In this document: piece by piece, positions 17,936-27,480 of the stretch
How positions within the stretch are numbered: the stretch's first letter is position 1
Layout of the letters: each line of letters begins with the position of its first letter
DNA from: CAYOLL01 sp964404765 [NCBI: uncultured Gemmatimonadota bacterium]
GTDB lineage: Bacteria > 4572-55
Length of the DNA: 61,848 bases
Reading direction: 5' to 3'
Assembly (NCBI GenBank): GCA_964404765.1
Contig: CAYOLL010000013.1
Location: forward strand, 1-61,848
Notes under the pieces: generated by a model
Databases searched by the model: none
What the model was told of the DNA's origin: nothing
Seen by the model: the letters and a program-made list of their open reading frames with translations, nothing else
Made by a program: the position numbers and the translations under genes

Positions 17936-18451
17936 ATGATTATTGACATTTTATTTTTGGTCAACTCCATGTTGGCAGTCACATTAGCGGTTTTGATGGT
18001 GATTCAAAAAAATCCCATTTATAGCGCACTGTGCTTAATTGGGGTATTTTTTCCACTCGCGTTCATATTTTTATTGTTATGGGCACCGTTTGTAGCTGTT
18101 ATTCAAATTTTGGTTTATGCCGGTGCAATTATGGTTTTGTTTGTTTTTGTAATTATGATGATAAACCTTGAGCACCATGAATTAGAAGTTGAAAAGCACC
18201 GGATATTTCAGATTATCGTTGGAGCGGGCTCCGGTTTGCTCACGTTAACATGTGTTTATATAATCAGCAAGACAGTTGGCCAACTCCCTGCCGAAAGACC
18301 GGATGCTTTGATTCGTCCTGATTTCGGCTCTACACATTCAATTGGCCGTCTCATTTTTGAAAAATATATGGTTCAATTTGAACTCGTTGCCGTATTGATT
18401 TTAGTCGCTTTAATCGGCGCTGTTTTTTTAGGAAAGAAAAAACTGGATTAA
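17936..18451 (+). CDS. nuoJ: NADH-quinone oxidoreductase subunit J
   Basis: The 171-residue membrane-arm subunit has five predicted helices. The conserved IQILVYAGAIMVLFVFVIMM helix (containing the pi-bulge region in known structures) is clear. It starts 14 bp after nuoI and ends 3 bp before nuoK, in the standard order. Confidence 0.94.
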   Translation: MIIDILFLVNSMLAVTLAVLMVIQKNPIYSALCLIGVFFPLAFIFLLLWAPFVAVIQILVYAGAIMVLFVFVIMMINLEHHELEVEKHRIFQIIVGAGSGLLTLTCVYIISKTVGQLPAERPDALIRPDFGSTHSIGRLIFEKYMVQFELVAVLILVALIGAVFLGKKKLD

Positions 18452-18454
18452 ATC

Positions 18455-18766
18455 ATGTTCCTTACGTTGACCAACTGCTTAATCTTGAGCACAATTCTTT
18501 TTTCCATTGGAACATACGGTGTTCTCGTCAAGCGTAATATTTTGATTATCTTGATGTCCGTTGAATTAATGCTAAATGCTGTCAATTTGGCTTTTATTTC
18601 ATTTAGCTATTTTAAGTATAATGGTGTTGAGACAGGTCATTTCTTTGTCCTTACGATCATTGCAGTTGCTGCTGCTGAGGCTGCGGTGGGATTGGCCATT
18701 TTGATTTCCTTATTCCGTACTCGCGACAGCGCGGATATTGACAAAATGATGGAAATGAAATGGTAA
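18455..18766 (+). CDS. nuoK: NADH-quinone oxidoreductase subunit K
   Basis: This 103-residue protein has three membrane helices. The two buried Glu of the proton path are visible in MSVELMLNAVNLAF and AAAEAAVGLAI. Length and motifs are typical. It follows nuoJ by 3 bp. Confidence 0.95.
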   Translation: MFLTLTNCLILSTILFSIGTYGVLVKRNILIILMSVELMLNAVNLAFISFSYFKYNGVETGHFFVLTIIAVAAAEAAVGLAILISLFRTRDSADIDKMMEMKW

Positions 18767-18861
18767 GTGTTTATGTGCCATTTCTTCGGATTTAGCAATT
18801 TCTGTATCTTAAATTGTAAAACTGTGCTGAAAAATTGCATTGCAATGTTGCTGGTTTAAAA

Positions 18862-20796
18862 ATGAACGGAAATATGGATAATAGCTTTCTTCTTTTTATT
18901 CCCATTTTGCCATTTCTTGGCTTCCTTATTAATGGGATAATTGGCTACAAATTTGAGCGGACGACCGTTGGTATTATTGGGTGTACACCGCTACTTTTGT
19001 CTTTCATGTTGTCTCTCTATGCGTTGGGTAAATTGTTTGGGGATCCAACTCCCCTGACGTACGTTGCCTATCAATGGATGACCGTCGGAGAGTTTAGCGT
19101 TAATATCGGTTTTTATATTGACAGACTTAGCGGGTTGCTGATCAATATTATTACTGGTGTGGGTTTTTTAATTCATTTTTATTCTAACGGTTATATGCAC
19201 CATGACAAGAGTGTAGCACGTTTTTTTGCTTACCTGAATTTATTTATTTTTGCTATGCTCATTTTAGTTATGAGTGATAATCTAGTTTTGATGTTTTTAG
19301 GCTGGGAAGGCGTTGGTTTGTGTTCCTATTTGTTGATAGGGTTTTGGTACAAGGATATGTTTAGCGACAAAATGTCCAACGCTGATGCCGGTAAAAAAGC
19401 ATTTATTGTTAATCGTGTTGGTGATGTTGGTTTTGTGTTGGGTATTTTTCTTATTTTTATGAATTTTGGTACGCTCAATTTTCAACAGTTGCAACTGTCG
19501 ATGACCCAGATTGCTGTTGCAGGTGGAATGATTACCGCAATCACGCTTCTACTATTTGTTGGTGCTACAGGTAAATCCGCACAAATTCCGCTCTATGTGT
19601 GGCTACCCGATGCTATGGCAGGTCCAACCCCCGTTAGTGCACTAATTCATGCTGCTACAATGGTGACCGCCGGTGTTTACATGATTGCTCGCCTCCATTT
19701 TTTGTTCGTTCAATCTGAAACAACAATGTTTATTGTGGCTCTAGTCGGAACATTCACGGCGTTATTTTCAGCTACAATGGGCGTTACACAAAACGACATT
19801 AAAAAAGTTTTGGCTTATTCGACTGTCAGTCAATTAGGCTATATGTTTATGGCTATGGGCGTTGGCGCTTTTAGTTCGGGTATCTTCCACTTAATGACCC
19901 ATGCCTTCTTTAAAGCCTTGTTATTCCTTGGCGCAGGGTCGGTTATTTTAGCATGCCATCATGAGCAGGACATGCGTAAGATGGGTGCGCTTAAAGATAA
20001 AATTCCCAAAACATTCTGGATGTTTGCTATTGGCAGCCTTTCTTTGATGGGGATTCCGCCGTTTTCGGGTTTCTTCTCCAAAGATGCAATTTTAGCGCAT
20101 ACTTTTGCCCATGAAGGTTTTTCCTATAAAATTTTTTGGCTGATGGGCGTGATTGGGGCCGGATTTACGGCTTTTTATACAGCACGTATGGTCGGTATGA
20201 CCTTTTTCGGTAAATCCAAGATGACAAAAGAGCAGGAGAGCCATGTGCACGAGCCGGATTTTACGGTTGTTTCTGTGCTAATGGTCCTTGGGTTTTTGTC
20301 GGCTGTCGGAGGTTGGTTTGAAATCCCAATGGTCTTTGATGGATTCTCACACTTTTTAGACCCAGTTGTTGGTGTATCCCAACCCGAGTTGCATTTATCA
20401 CATACCACTGAAATATTGCTTATGTTAATTTCTATTGTAGTTGTAGCAACCAGCGGTTGGTTTGGCTTCAAAATTTATAGTCAGGAACTGCCAACACCAC
20501 AGGAAATTGTCAAGCAACCATTAGGGAAACTGGCTTATAAGCTGAGTTACAACAAATACTTTATAGATGAAATTTATGATCTGATTATTATTCAATCAGT
20601 GATTAAAAGCGCAAAATTTCTCTGGACATTTGTAGATGTTCAGATTATTGACGGAATTGTCAACGGCGCAGGTGAGTTAACTCAATTTATTAGCGGACAA
20701 ATGCGAAAGTTACAGACAGGCAGTACTAATATCTATGCTTTTTCAATATTGGCAGGGGCGGTTTTCATCCTCATGTTTTTTATGACAAGAGTTTAG
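18862..20796 (+). CDS. nuoL: NADH-quinone oxidoreductase subunit L
   Basis: I take ATG 18862 (644 residues) because an in-frame upstream TTG lies in an untranslatable-looking stretch; ATG 18874 is also possible. NuoL is the distal antiporter-like proton pump with a long lateral helix. Signatures are WEGVGLCSYLLIGFWY, the Lys helix ATGKSAQIPLYVWLPDAMAGPTP, SALIHAATMV and KVLAYSTVSQLGYM. The C-terminal lateral helix and final anchor (about 540-640) are present. Confidence 0.95.
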   Translation: MNGNMDNSFLLFIPILPFLGFLINGIIGYKFERTTVGIIGCTPLLLSFMLSLYALGKLFGDPTPLTYVAYQWMTVGEFSVNIGFYIDRLSGLLINIITGVGFLIHFYSNGYMHHDKSVARFFAYLNLFIFAMLILVMSDNLVLMFLGWEGVGLCSYLLIGFWYKDMFSDKMSNADAGKKAFIVNRVGDVGFVLGIFLIFMNFGTLNFQQLQLSMTQIAVAGGMITAITLLLFVGATGKSAQIPLYVWLPDAMAGPTPVSALIHAATMVTAGVYMIARLHFLFVQSETTMFIVALVGTFTALFSATMGVTQNDIKKVLAYSTVSQLGYMFMAMGVGAFSSGIFHLMTHAFFKALLFLGAGSVILACHHEQDMRKMGALKDKIPKTFWMFAIGSLSLMGIPPFSGFFSKDAILAHTFAHEGFSYKIFWLMGVIGAGFTAFYTARMVGMTFFGKSKMTKEQESHVHEPDFTVVSVLMVLGFLSAVGGWFEIPMVFDGFSHFLDPVVGVSQPELHLSHTTEILLMLISIVVVATSGWFGFKIYSQELPTPQEIVKQPLGKLAYKLSYNKYFIDEIYDLIIIQSVIKSAKFLWTFVDVQIIDGIVNGAGELTQFISGQMRKLQTGSTNIYAFSILAGAVFILMFFMTRV

Positions 20797-20908
20797 CTTA
20801 TTAACTTATATCGCTTTTATGTAGTGCTACTATCTATGTTAATGGGATGTTTTTTTGGTTGAAGTTTTGCACAACTATTTTTTGCTAAATTGACGTTTAA
20901 GGTAACTT

Positions 20909-22402
20909 ATGGGCTTGCTTTCTTTAATTGTTTTTTTACCGCTCTTGGGCGCAATAGCCATAGCGCTGTTTCCAAAGTCCGCTGAAAATGCCATCCGCAA
21001 CTTTACTTTGGCGATTTTAACATTGGGTTTTGTAATTTCGCTGCCGCTCTATTTTCAGTTTGACAACACACAAAGCGGGTTACAATTTGAAGAACAGATT
21101 CAATGGATTGATGCTATCCACGCATCCTATCACATTGGTATTGATGGCGTCAGTGTTTTACTCGTTTTATTGACTACATTTTTGGGTCCAATTGTTTGTC
21201 TGAGTACCTGGAGCTCTATCGAGGAGAAAATAAAAGAATTTTATGTCACTCTTCTCATTTTGCAATTTGGTATGCTGGGTGCTTTTGTTGCCTATGACCT
21301 GCTGCTATTTTACGTTTTCTGGGAAATAATGCTAATTCCCATGTTTTTATTGATCGGTATTTGGGGTGGCGAAAATCGAGTCTATGCAGCCGTGAAGTTT
21401 TTTATTTACACGATGGTTGGCAGTTTATTTATGTTCCTGGCGGGGCTCTACCTATATAATGTTGCCGACTCATTTGACTTATCCTTGCTATATCAAGCTG
21501 TTCGTATTCACAGTATTGCGCCGGATGTTCAGTATTGGCTTTTTTTGGCGTTTGCTCTTTCTTTTGCAATAAAAGTTCCACTATTTCCTCTTCATACTTG
21601 GCTGCCTGATGCTCATGTGCAAGCACCTACTGCTGGTAGTGTTATTCTGGCCAGTGTTTTGTTGAAGATGGGCACCTATGGTTTTATTCGTTTTGCAATC
21701 CCTCTTTTCCCTGATGCGGTCTTAGAACTTGCCCCCTATTTCTCTTTGCTGGCTTCTATCGGTATTATTTATGGTGCGCTAATGGCGCTGGCACAAGATG
21801 ATATCAAAAAATTAATTGCGTATTCATCTGTCAGTCATTTAGGCTATGTCATTTTAGGTTTATTTGCATTTAACAATGCTGGGATGCTTAGCCAACAGGG
21901 TGTCGAGGGCGCAATTTATCAAATGTTGAATCACGGTATCAGCACAGGCGCTCTATTCTTATTAGTGGGTGTAATCTATGAGCGGCGACATACTAAAAAG
22001 ATAGCGGAATTTGGCGGATTGGCCAAGGTAATGCCGATATATGCCGTTGTATTTATGATTACCACCCTATCATCTATTGGATTGCCTGGTTTAAACGGAT
22101 TTGTCGGTGAATTTTTAATCCTGATGGGTGCTTTTACCGCCAACAAATTTTTTGGAGTAATGGGTGCATTTGGCGTTATTTTGGGGGCAGTTTATATGTT
22201 GGTTTTGTATCAAAGGACTTTTTTTGGTCCAATTACTAAGACTGAGAATGAAAAGCTCACCGATTTAACGCTTCGTGAAATTATCGTTTTTGTGCCGCTG
22301 ATTATAATGATGTTTGTAATGGGTATTTTTCCAAACTTGTTTTTGACCATGATGCACGTTACACTTCAGGCATTGCCTAACACACCACTGTTTGTAAGAT
22401 GA
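20909..22402 (+). CDS. nuoM: NADH-quinone oxidoreductase subunit M
   Basis: The 497-residue antiporter-like proton pump of the membrane arm has about 14 helices. Hallmarks are the Glu helix FYVFWEIMLIPMFLLIGIWGG, the Lys helix AIKVPLFPLHTWLPDAHVQAPT and KKLIAYSSVSHLGYV. It lies 112 bp after nuoL, the largest gap in the distal half of the operon, and the gap holds nothing I recognise. Confidence 0.95.
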   Translation: MGLLSLIVFLPLLGAIAIALFPKSAENAIRNFTLAILTLGFVISLPLYFQFDNTQSGLQFEEQIQWIDAIHASYHIGIDGVSVLLVLLTTFLGPIVCLSTWSSIEEKIKEFYVTLLILQFGMLGAFVAYDLLLFYVFWEIMLIPMFLLIGIWGGENRVYAAVKFFIYTMVGSLFMFLAGLYLYNVADSFDLSLLYQAVRIHSIAPDVQYWLFLAFALSFAIKVPLFPLHTWLPDAHVQAPTAGSVILASVLLKMGTYGFIRFAIPLFPDAVLELAPYFSLLASIGIIYGALMALAQDDIKKLIAYSSVSHLGYVILGLFAFNNAGMLSQQGVEGAIYQMLNHGISTGALFLLVGVIYERRHTKKIAEFGGLAKVMPIYAVVFMITTLSSIGLPGLNGFVGEFLILMGAFTANKFFGVMGAFGVILGAVYMLVLYQRTFFGPITKTENEKLTDLTLREIIVFVPLIIMMFVMGIFPNLFLTMMHVTLQALPNTPLFVR

Positions 22403-22462
22403 TATCTCTAATACTTTGATTATGTTGACACATTTGACGAGATTAAGCAAGAGCACGCTAAT

Positions 22463-23902
22463 ATGATAACATTATTTCAAGCGGTCTTACCCGGCACAAT
22501 TCTTGTTATTGCCGCCATTGCTGTTTTAATGGTAGAAGGTTTTGCTGGTGCTGGTCGTAAGGCAACACTAGCATTGATATTGTCATTAATCGGTGTGGCG
22601 GGTGCATTTTTAGCACAGTTTCAATTGTTGAATGTGAATCAGGCTTTTTTTCCAGACGCGCTGCCGTTTTCTGACGCATTACGAATCGATGATTTTGGTA
22701 TTGTACTGGGGCTTATTGCGCTCATAGGGACCGGTTTTTCATTATTGATTTCCCCATCCCAACTGGAGCGCACGAAGTTTAATTGTCCTGAGTACTACGC
22801 ACTGATTTTGTTAGCTGCAGCCGGAATGATCTTTATGGCTATTAGCGGAGACCTTATTACGTTTCTGCTTAGTTTGGAGATTATGTCATTAGCAATATAT
22901 ATATTAGCCGGCTTTTTTCGCGATCAAGTTAAATCAAATGAAGCGGCCATTAAATATTTTATTTTAGGCGCATTTTCGACTGGCTTTTTGCTATTTGGCA
23001 TGGCCATCGTATACGGCGTTTCCGGGACAGTGGTTATTAGCCAGATCAGTCAGACTCAGGATAAAACAATATTACTGGGAATGGGCTTGATGTTGGTTGG
23101 CTTTTTCTTTAAAATTGGCGCAGTACCCTTTCATAGTTGGGTTCCGGATGTCTATGAAGGCGCACCTACATCCGTAACGGCTTTCATGGCGGTTGGCGTT
23201 AAAACAGCAGGATTTGCTGTTTTTTTACGGGTTATGTTGATTGCCTTTGGTAATTTTGGTGATGACTGGACGGTTGTCATACAAGTAGTAGCCGTGCTTA
23301 GTATGATTATTGGCAATGTGGTTGCTATCAGCCAGCGCAACCTCAAAAGACTACTGGCTTATTCGAGTATTGCGCATACAGGTTACATGCTTCTTGCTTT
23401 TGCCGCTGCAAAATCAGATCCGACTATGGGAAGCACGGGCATTGTTTTTTATCTGTTAACCTATACTTTTACTGTTTCAGGTGCATTTGCTGCTATTATT
23501 GCAGCCGGAAAAGAAAACATTGAAGACTTTGCCGGCTATGCTCATCAGCACAAGTTGATGGGAGCCGCGATGGCTATCTTTTTTTTCTCGCTGGCCGGAA
23601 TTCCTACAACAGCGGGATTTATGGGTAAATTATTAGTTTTTATGACTGCTATCGATCAGCATCTTTATTGGCCAAGCATTATTGGTATTATTACCAGTAT
23701 TGTAAGCGTTTACTATTATTTACGCGTTGTTGTTTATCTTTATTTCCAGCCTGAAATCGAGAAAAATACACGTCCCCCAATTAGTTTGAGTTTGGCTATT
23801 GCATCAACACTTGCTGTGGTGGGTGTGTTTGTTATTGGCCTATTGCCGCAGCATTTTATAAGCTACATCATGTTGACGTACCAGGCGATGATTTCGCAAT
23901 AA
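22463..23902 (+). CDS. nuoN: NADH-quinone oxidoreductase subunit N
   Basis: The 479-residue third antiporter-like subunit ends the operon. Hallmarks are ITFLLSLEIMSLAIYILAGF, FFKIGAVPFHSWVPDVYEGAPT and KRLLAYSSIAHTGYMLLAF. About 14 helices are predicted. A rho-independent terminator candidate follows about 100 bp downstream, in agreement with the operon ending here. Confidence 0.95.
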   Translation: MITLFQAVLPGTILVIAAIAVLMVEGFAGAGRKATLALILSLIGVAGAFLAQFQLLNVNQAFFPDALPFSDALRIDDFGIVLGLIALIGTGFSLLISPSQLERTKFNCPEYYALILLAAAGMIFMAISGDLITFLLSLEIMSLAIYILAGFFRDQVKSNEAAIKYFILGAFSTGFLLFGMAIVYGVSGTVVISQISQTQDKTILLGMGLMLVGFFFKIGAVPFHSWVPDVYEGAPTSVTAFMAVGVKTAGFAVFLRVMLIAFGNFGDDWTVVIQVVAVLSMIIGNVVAISQRNLKRLLAYSSIAHTGYMLLAFAAAKSDPTMGSTGIVFYLLTYTFTVSGAFAAIIAAGKENIEDFAGYAHQHKLMGAAMAIFFFSLAGIPTTAGFMGKLLVFMTAIDQHLYWPSIIGIITSIVSVYYYLRVVVYLYFQPEIEKNTRPPISLSLAIASTLAVVGVFVIGLLPQHFISYIMLTYQAMISQ

Positions 23903-24005
23903 CAGCGCTAATTTATAAATAGATAGAATGCGGTATGCCTAAACAGTAAAATGCGAAAGTTTTATTTTATTATTTTTTGACACAATCGTAATAGACTTTT
24001 ATTAA

Positions 24006-24040
24006 GGCCGATCACATTTTTAAGTGTAGATCGGCTTTTA
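24006..24040 (+). terminator. Rho-independent terminator candidate after nuoN
   Basis: GCCGATC (24007-24013) pairs with GATCGGC (24029-24035), extended by ACA/TGT across a one-base bulge and followed by TTTTA. It sits about 105 bp after the nuoN stop. Confidence 0.6.
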
Positions 24041-24117
24041 TGCTTATAAGTGGTTATGAATATATATTTTACGTTTTTGTAGAATTATCCGCATAGTCAT
24101 TTACGCAGTCAATAACC

Positions 24118-24339
24118 TCAGACCTCCTGATCCCGTGCACGGCTAAAAGTCGTGAAACTTATTTCTGCATAAGCGATTAACGCCGATTTCCCCCCTAAAA
24201 GGGATCGCTCCGAGCGTGAATCTGGAGTGAGACCATTTTTGTAAAGTCTTCAACGTGGATTCAGCTTTTACAAGGGTCGGATACTTTGAATGCTTCAAAA
24301 ATGGTCTCACTCCAGATTCACGCGGATCAGGAGGTCTGA
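24118..24339. repeat. Nested inverted repeat whose right arm holds the PAP2 ribosome binding site
   Basis: Two perfect arm pairs exist: 16 bp (24118-24133 with 24324-24339) and 27 bp (24215-24241 with 24296-24322). On the right they are separated by one base and on the left by 81 bp, so the left side carries an extra internal segment. The right outer arm contains AGGAGGT, the ribosome binding site of the gene starting at 24344; the left outer arm contains its complement ACCTCCT. The element may be a MITE. As RNA it could hide the site. Confidence 0.7.
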
Positions 24340-24343
24340 ATTT

Positions 24344-24925
24344 ATGCCAGATGAAAATCTGTTTTATGTGATTGACTTAACTATATTCTATTGGATAAAC
24401 CATGATTTATGTAATGTTTTTTTTGATTGGTTTATGCCGCTTGTAACCAATTTACGTAATTGGTTGGTTCCGCTGGCAATTCTTGTATTATTGATGTTAA
24501 TAAAAGGTGGCCGTCGCGAAAAAATAATCATAATTTTATTATTTCCAACCATTTTATTAAGTGATCAGTTGAGCTCACATATTATCAAACCATTAGTCGG
24601 CCGTATACGACCTTGCAATGCTTTACCTGATGTTCACTTGCTGGTAAAGTCTACCAAAAGCCGTTCATTTCCATCTTCACACGCGGCTAATATGGCCGCA
24701 GCGTCTGTGATATTTGCCTATTATTATCGCTACTGGTGGTGGATATTTGCAAACATAGCGGTAATAATTGGTTTTTCTCGAATATATGTTGGTGTGCACT
24801 ATCCCGGTGATGTACTTGGCGGTTTTTTTGTGGGATCAGGATGTGCCGCAATTGTGCTGCTGTGCTACTGTCATTGGTTTGAAAAGAATATAAGTGGCCG
24901 AAAAAAGTCTGACCAAACCCTCTGA
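24344..24925 (+). CDS. PAP2-family membrane phosphatase
   Basis: I take ATG 24344 (193 residues), eight bases after AGGAGGT; an in-frame ATG at 24290 lies inside the inverted repeat. The three acid-phosphatase motifs are present: KPLVGRIRP (K-x6-RP), SFPSSHAAN (PSSH, catalytic His) and SRIYVGVHYPGDVLGG (SR-x5-H-x3-D, nucleophile His). About five membrane helices surround them. Such proteins dephosphorylate undecaprenyl diphosphate, phosphatidylglycerol-phosphate or other lipid phosphates on the outer face of the membrane. The gene is alone; the substrate is not determined. Confidence 0.9.
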   Translation: MPDENLFYVIDLTIFYWINHDLCNVFFDWFMPLVTNLRNWLVPLAILVLLMLIKGGRREKIIIILLFPTILLSDQLSSHIIKPLVGRIRPCNALPDVHLLVKSTKSRSFPSSHAANMAAASVIFAYYYRYWWWIFANIAVIIGFSRIYVGVHYPGDVLGGFFVGSGCAAIVLLCYCHWFEKNISGRKKSDQTL

Positions 24926-24979
24926 TCAAAAAATAAAGTAGCTTTCTGCATTCTTCAACGCAATTGTTATGCTGCGCTA

Positions 24980-25221
24980 TTAAGTGACTATAAACAAAGA
25001 CCCTAAGGGTTTTTTTTACGCATAACCTCAAGAGGTTCAACCAATTAAACCCTTAGGGTCTATGCTAAAAAGTTGAAAAATTTGGTTTATATTGACTTAA
25101 TTGGCTATAAACAAAGACATAAGGGTTTTGTTTTTTGTTTACGCATAACCTCAACAGGTTCAACCAATTAAGCCCTTAGGTTCTATGCTTAAAACTCGAA
25201 AAACTTTGTTTATATTGACTT
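24980..25221. repeat. Two tandem copies of a ~120 bp hairpin-rich unit before tilS
   Basis: Copy 1 (24980-25098) and copy 2 (25098-25221) align along their length. Each begins with a CTATAAACAAAGAC stretch, contains inverted arms around AAGGGTTT/AACCCTTA and a small AACCTC-GAGGTT hairpin, and ends TTTATATTGACTTA. The second copy runs up to the tilS ATG. It replaces any normal leader; no gene lies here. Confidence 0.65.
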
Positions 25222-26625
25222 ATGCTTACTTTTTTGCAAAAAGTTATTAGCACGATACAACGCCGAAATCTGCTAACATCGGGTGATAATGTTTTAGTAG
25301 CTGTCTCTGCCGGCGCGGATTCTGTAGCATTAGCAAGAGTTCTAACTGAAATTGCATCGCAATACCAGTTATCAATAGAGCTGGCGCATCTGAATCATGG
25401 CCTGCGTGGCGCAGAAGCCGATGCCGATGCTCGATTTGTTGAAGATCTGGGAGTGCAGTTTGGCTGGCGAACGCATCTTGGCTATGCTAATGTGCGTACC
25501 CTTGCACAGCAGTACAAGCAATCTTTAGAGGAGGCGGGTCGTGAAGCACGGTATACTTTTTTTGAGCGTATTGCGAAGCAAATTAATGCTTCGAAAATTG
25601 CTACCGCCCATACAGCTAACGATCAGGCTGAGGTTGTATTAATGCGCTGGTTGCGCGGCGCCGGTGTGCGCGGTTTGGCAGGCATTCCATATTGTCGGGG
25701 CAACATTATTCGGCCATTTCTAGACATCATGCGTCAGGATATCCTTGATTATCTGCTACAAACCAAGCAAGCATATCGTGAGGATCAAAGCAATGCAGAT
25801 CAAGCATTTATGCGTAACCGAATTCGTCATAGGCTGTTGCCTGCTTTGGAGCGCGAATTTTATCCGGGTATAACTCGACGGCTTAATCAATCAGCCATAC
25901 TTTTTCGCAGTTTGGAGGATTATTTAAGTCAACAAGTTGCACTAGCCGCGTCACAATTATGCCTTGTCGAGTCAAATGATAAGATTAAACTTGCATTAAC
26001 ACACTTTTTTGATTATCCTGAAATTCTTCGTTTAGAACTCATACGCTGGTGTATTGAAAAGTTGTGCAACGGCTTGCCGGATTGGAGCTTTTCCAATTAT
26101 CAGAGCTGCCATGAACTGGCTGCACAGTCGCAATCGGGTCAAAGCTGTGATTTACCTGACGGGATTTGTGTCCAGCGCACACACCACTATTTGATTTTTG
26201 AGCGTAAAAGACCAGTTGTTTCGGCGACGTTTTGCTATAATCTGCCAATACCAGGGATGCTGGAGATTCCGGAAATTGGTTGGCGATTATTTATGCAACT
26301 ATCAAGCGAGTTTGATGTGCAAGGTTATCCAAAAAATAGCGAACAGACTATTTGGGTTGATTTTGATTTATTGCCGAAACCGTTGTTTGTGCGAAACCGA
26401 AAGCCAGGAGATCGACTGCACATTCCGGCGGTTGGTACAAAAAAAGTTCAGGATATTTTAATCGATGAAAAATTTCCGCGTGAAAGCCGCTCACGATTGC
26501 CACTTATTTATGCCGGTGACGAGTTGCTTTGGGTTGTGAGTATTCGGCGGAGTGGTTTGGCTAAAGTAACTACGCAAACGAAACGTGTTTTGAAGATAAG
26601 TGTTGAAAAAAATATTCCTGATTGA
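25222..26625 (+). CDS. tilS: tRNA(Ile)-lysidine synthase
   Basis: The 467-residue enzyme ligates lysine to C34 of the CAU-anticodon isoleucine tRNA, using ATP, so that it reads AUA. The PP-loop is SAGADS (residues 30-35; family SGGxDS). HTANDQAEVVLMRWLRG and FMRNRIRHRLLP are the other N-type ATPase signatures. The C-terminal TilS domain with FVRNRKPGDRL and KVQDILIDEKFPRESR is present. ATG 25222 has no Shine-Dalgarno sequence because the tandem repeat abuts it. It heads the conserved tilS-hpt-ftsH block. Confidence 0.93.
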   Translation: MLTFLQKVISTIQRRNLLTSGDNVLVAVSAGADSVALARVLTEIASQYQLSIELAHLNHGLRGAEADADARFVEDLGVQFGWRTHLGYANVRTLAQQYKQSLEEAGREARYTFFERIAKQINASKIATAHTANDQAEVVLMRWLRGAGVRGLAGIPYCRGNIIRPFLDIMRQDILDYLLQTKQAYREDQSNADQAFMRNRIRHRLLPALEREFYPGITRRLNQSAILFRSLEDYLSQQVALAASQLCLVESNDKIKLALTHFFDYPEILRLELIRWCIEKLCNGLPDWSFSNYQSCHELAAQSQSGQSCDLPDGICVQRTHHYLIFERKRPVVSATFCYNLPIPGMLEIPEIGWRLFMQLSSEFDVQGYPKNSEQTIWVDFDLLPKPLFVRNRKPGDRLHIPAVGTKKVQDILIDEKFPRESRSRLPLIYAGDELLWVVSIRRSGLAKVTTQTKRVLKISVEKNIPD

Positions 26626-26757
26626 CTTTGAAAAAGCAAGGCACGAAAGCAAACAGCATGTTTTGTCACTGTGCATGAGGATTATTTTTAAAAGTGGTTT
26701 GCACAATAAAAACGACTAAGATAAGTTTACTAAATTGTTTTGTGGGAGAAAATTCGG

Positions 26758-27294
26758 ATGCCAATTATGGATCGTCCTTCCAAAGTTATTCTTAGCGCCG
26801 ATGCTATTCAAAAACGAGTTAATGAGTTAGGCCGGCAAATTACTGATGATTACCAAGGCAAAAAACTGGTTGTTGTAGGTATCCTTAAAGGCAGCGTTAT
26901 TTTCATGTCTGACTTGATTCGAGCCATTGAGTTGCCGTTATCGATTGACTTTATGTCTACATCAAGCTATGGGGACCGGATGGAGTCATCTGGTGTTGTG
27001 CGGCTACTATATGACTTGACGCGCTCTATCGAAGGTAAAGACGTCCTACTGGTTGAAGACATCGTTGATACAGGTTTGACCTTACAGTATCTTGTGGAAA
27101 ACCTGACTACACGCCACCCGCGCTCATTAAAAATATGTGCCCTTTTAGATAAAAAAGCGGCGCGTAAAACTGAGCTGAGCTTTCTAATTGACTATATTGG
27201 CTTTGATGTCCCTAATGAGTTTTTGCTTGGTTATGGCCTTGACTTTGATGAAAAGTACCGAAATTTGCCTGACATTGTTGCATTGCTTGCCTAA
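26758..27294 (+). CDS. hpt: Hypoxanthine phosphoribosyltransferase
   Basis: I take ATG 26758 (178 residues) with GGGAG nine bases upstream rather than the in-frame TTG at 26740. The enzyme converts hypoxanthine or guanine plus PRPP to IMP or GMP in purine salvage. The PRPP motif VLLVEDIVDTGLTL is clear, with the SSYGDRMESSG flexible loop and the GILKGSVIFMSDL region. It lies between tilS and ftsH, the arrangement found in many bacterial phyla. Confidence 0.94.
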   Translation: MPIMDRPSKVILSADAIQKRVNELGRQITDDYQGKKLVVVGILKGSVIFMSDLIRAIELPLSIDFMSTSSYGDRMESSGVVRLLYDLTRSIEGKDVLLVEDIVDTGLTLQYLVENLTTRHPRSLKICALLDKKAARKTELSFLIDYIGFDVPNEFLLGYGLDFDEKYRNLPDIVALLA

Positions 27295-27480
27295 ACATAC
27301 CATACCAAAAAAATTGTACCCGGTGGTAATGGTTTTGCAACAGTTTACTTGACAATGAGATGCGCTATCTAAGACCTTATTTTTTAAAATTAAGCACTTG
27401 GCAATGGCAATAGAGACTTATTCCGATGATTATGACTATCAAACGTGCACAATTTGCAACTTGTTTCAAAGATTAGGAAT

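Noticed and set aside
24980-25221. CRISPR array
   Set aside because: Only two ~120 bp direct copies with internal hairpins, no short repeat-spacer periodicity and no cas genes.
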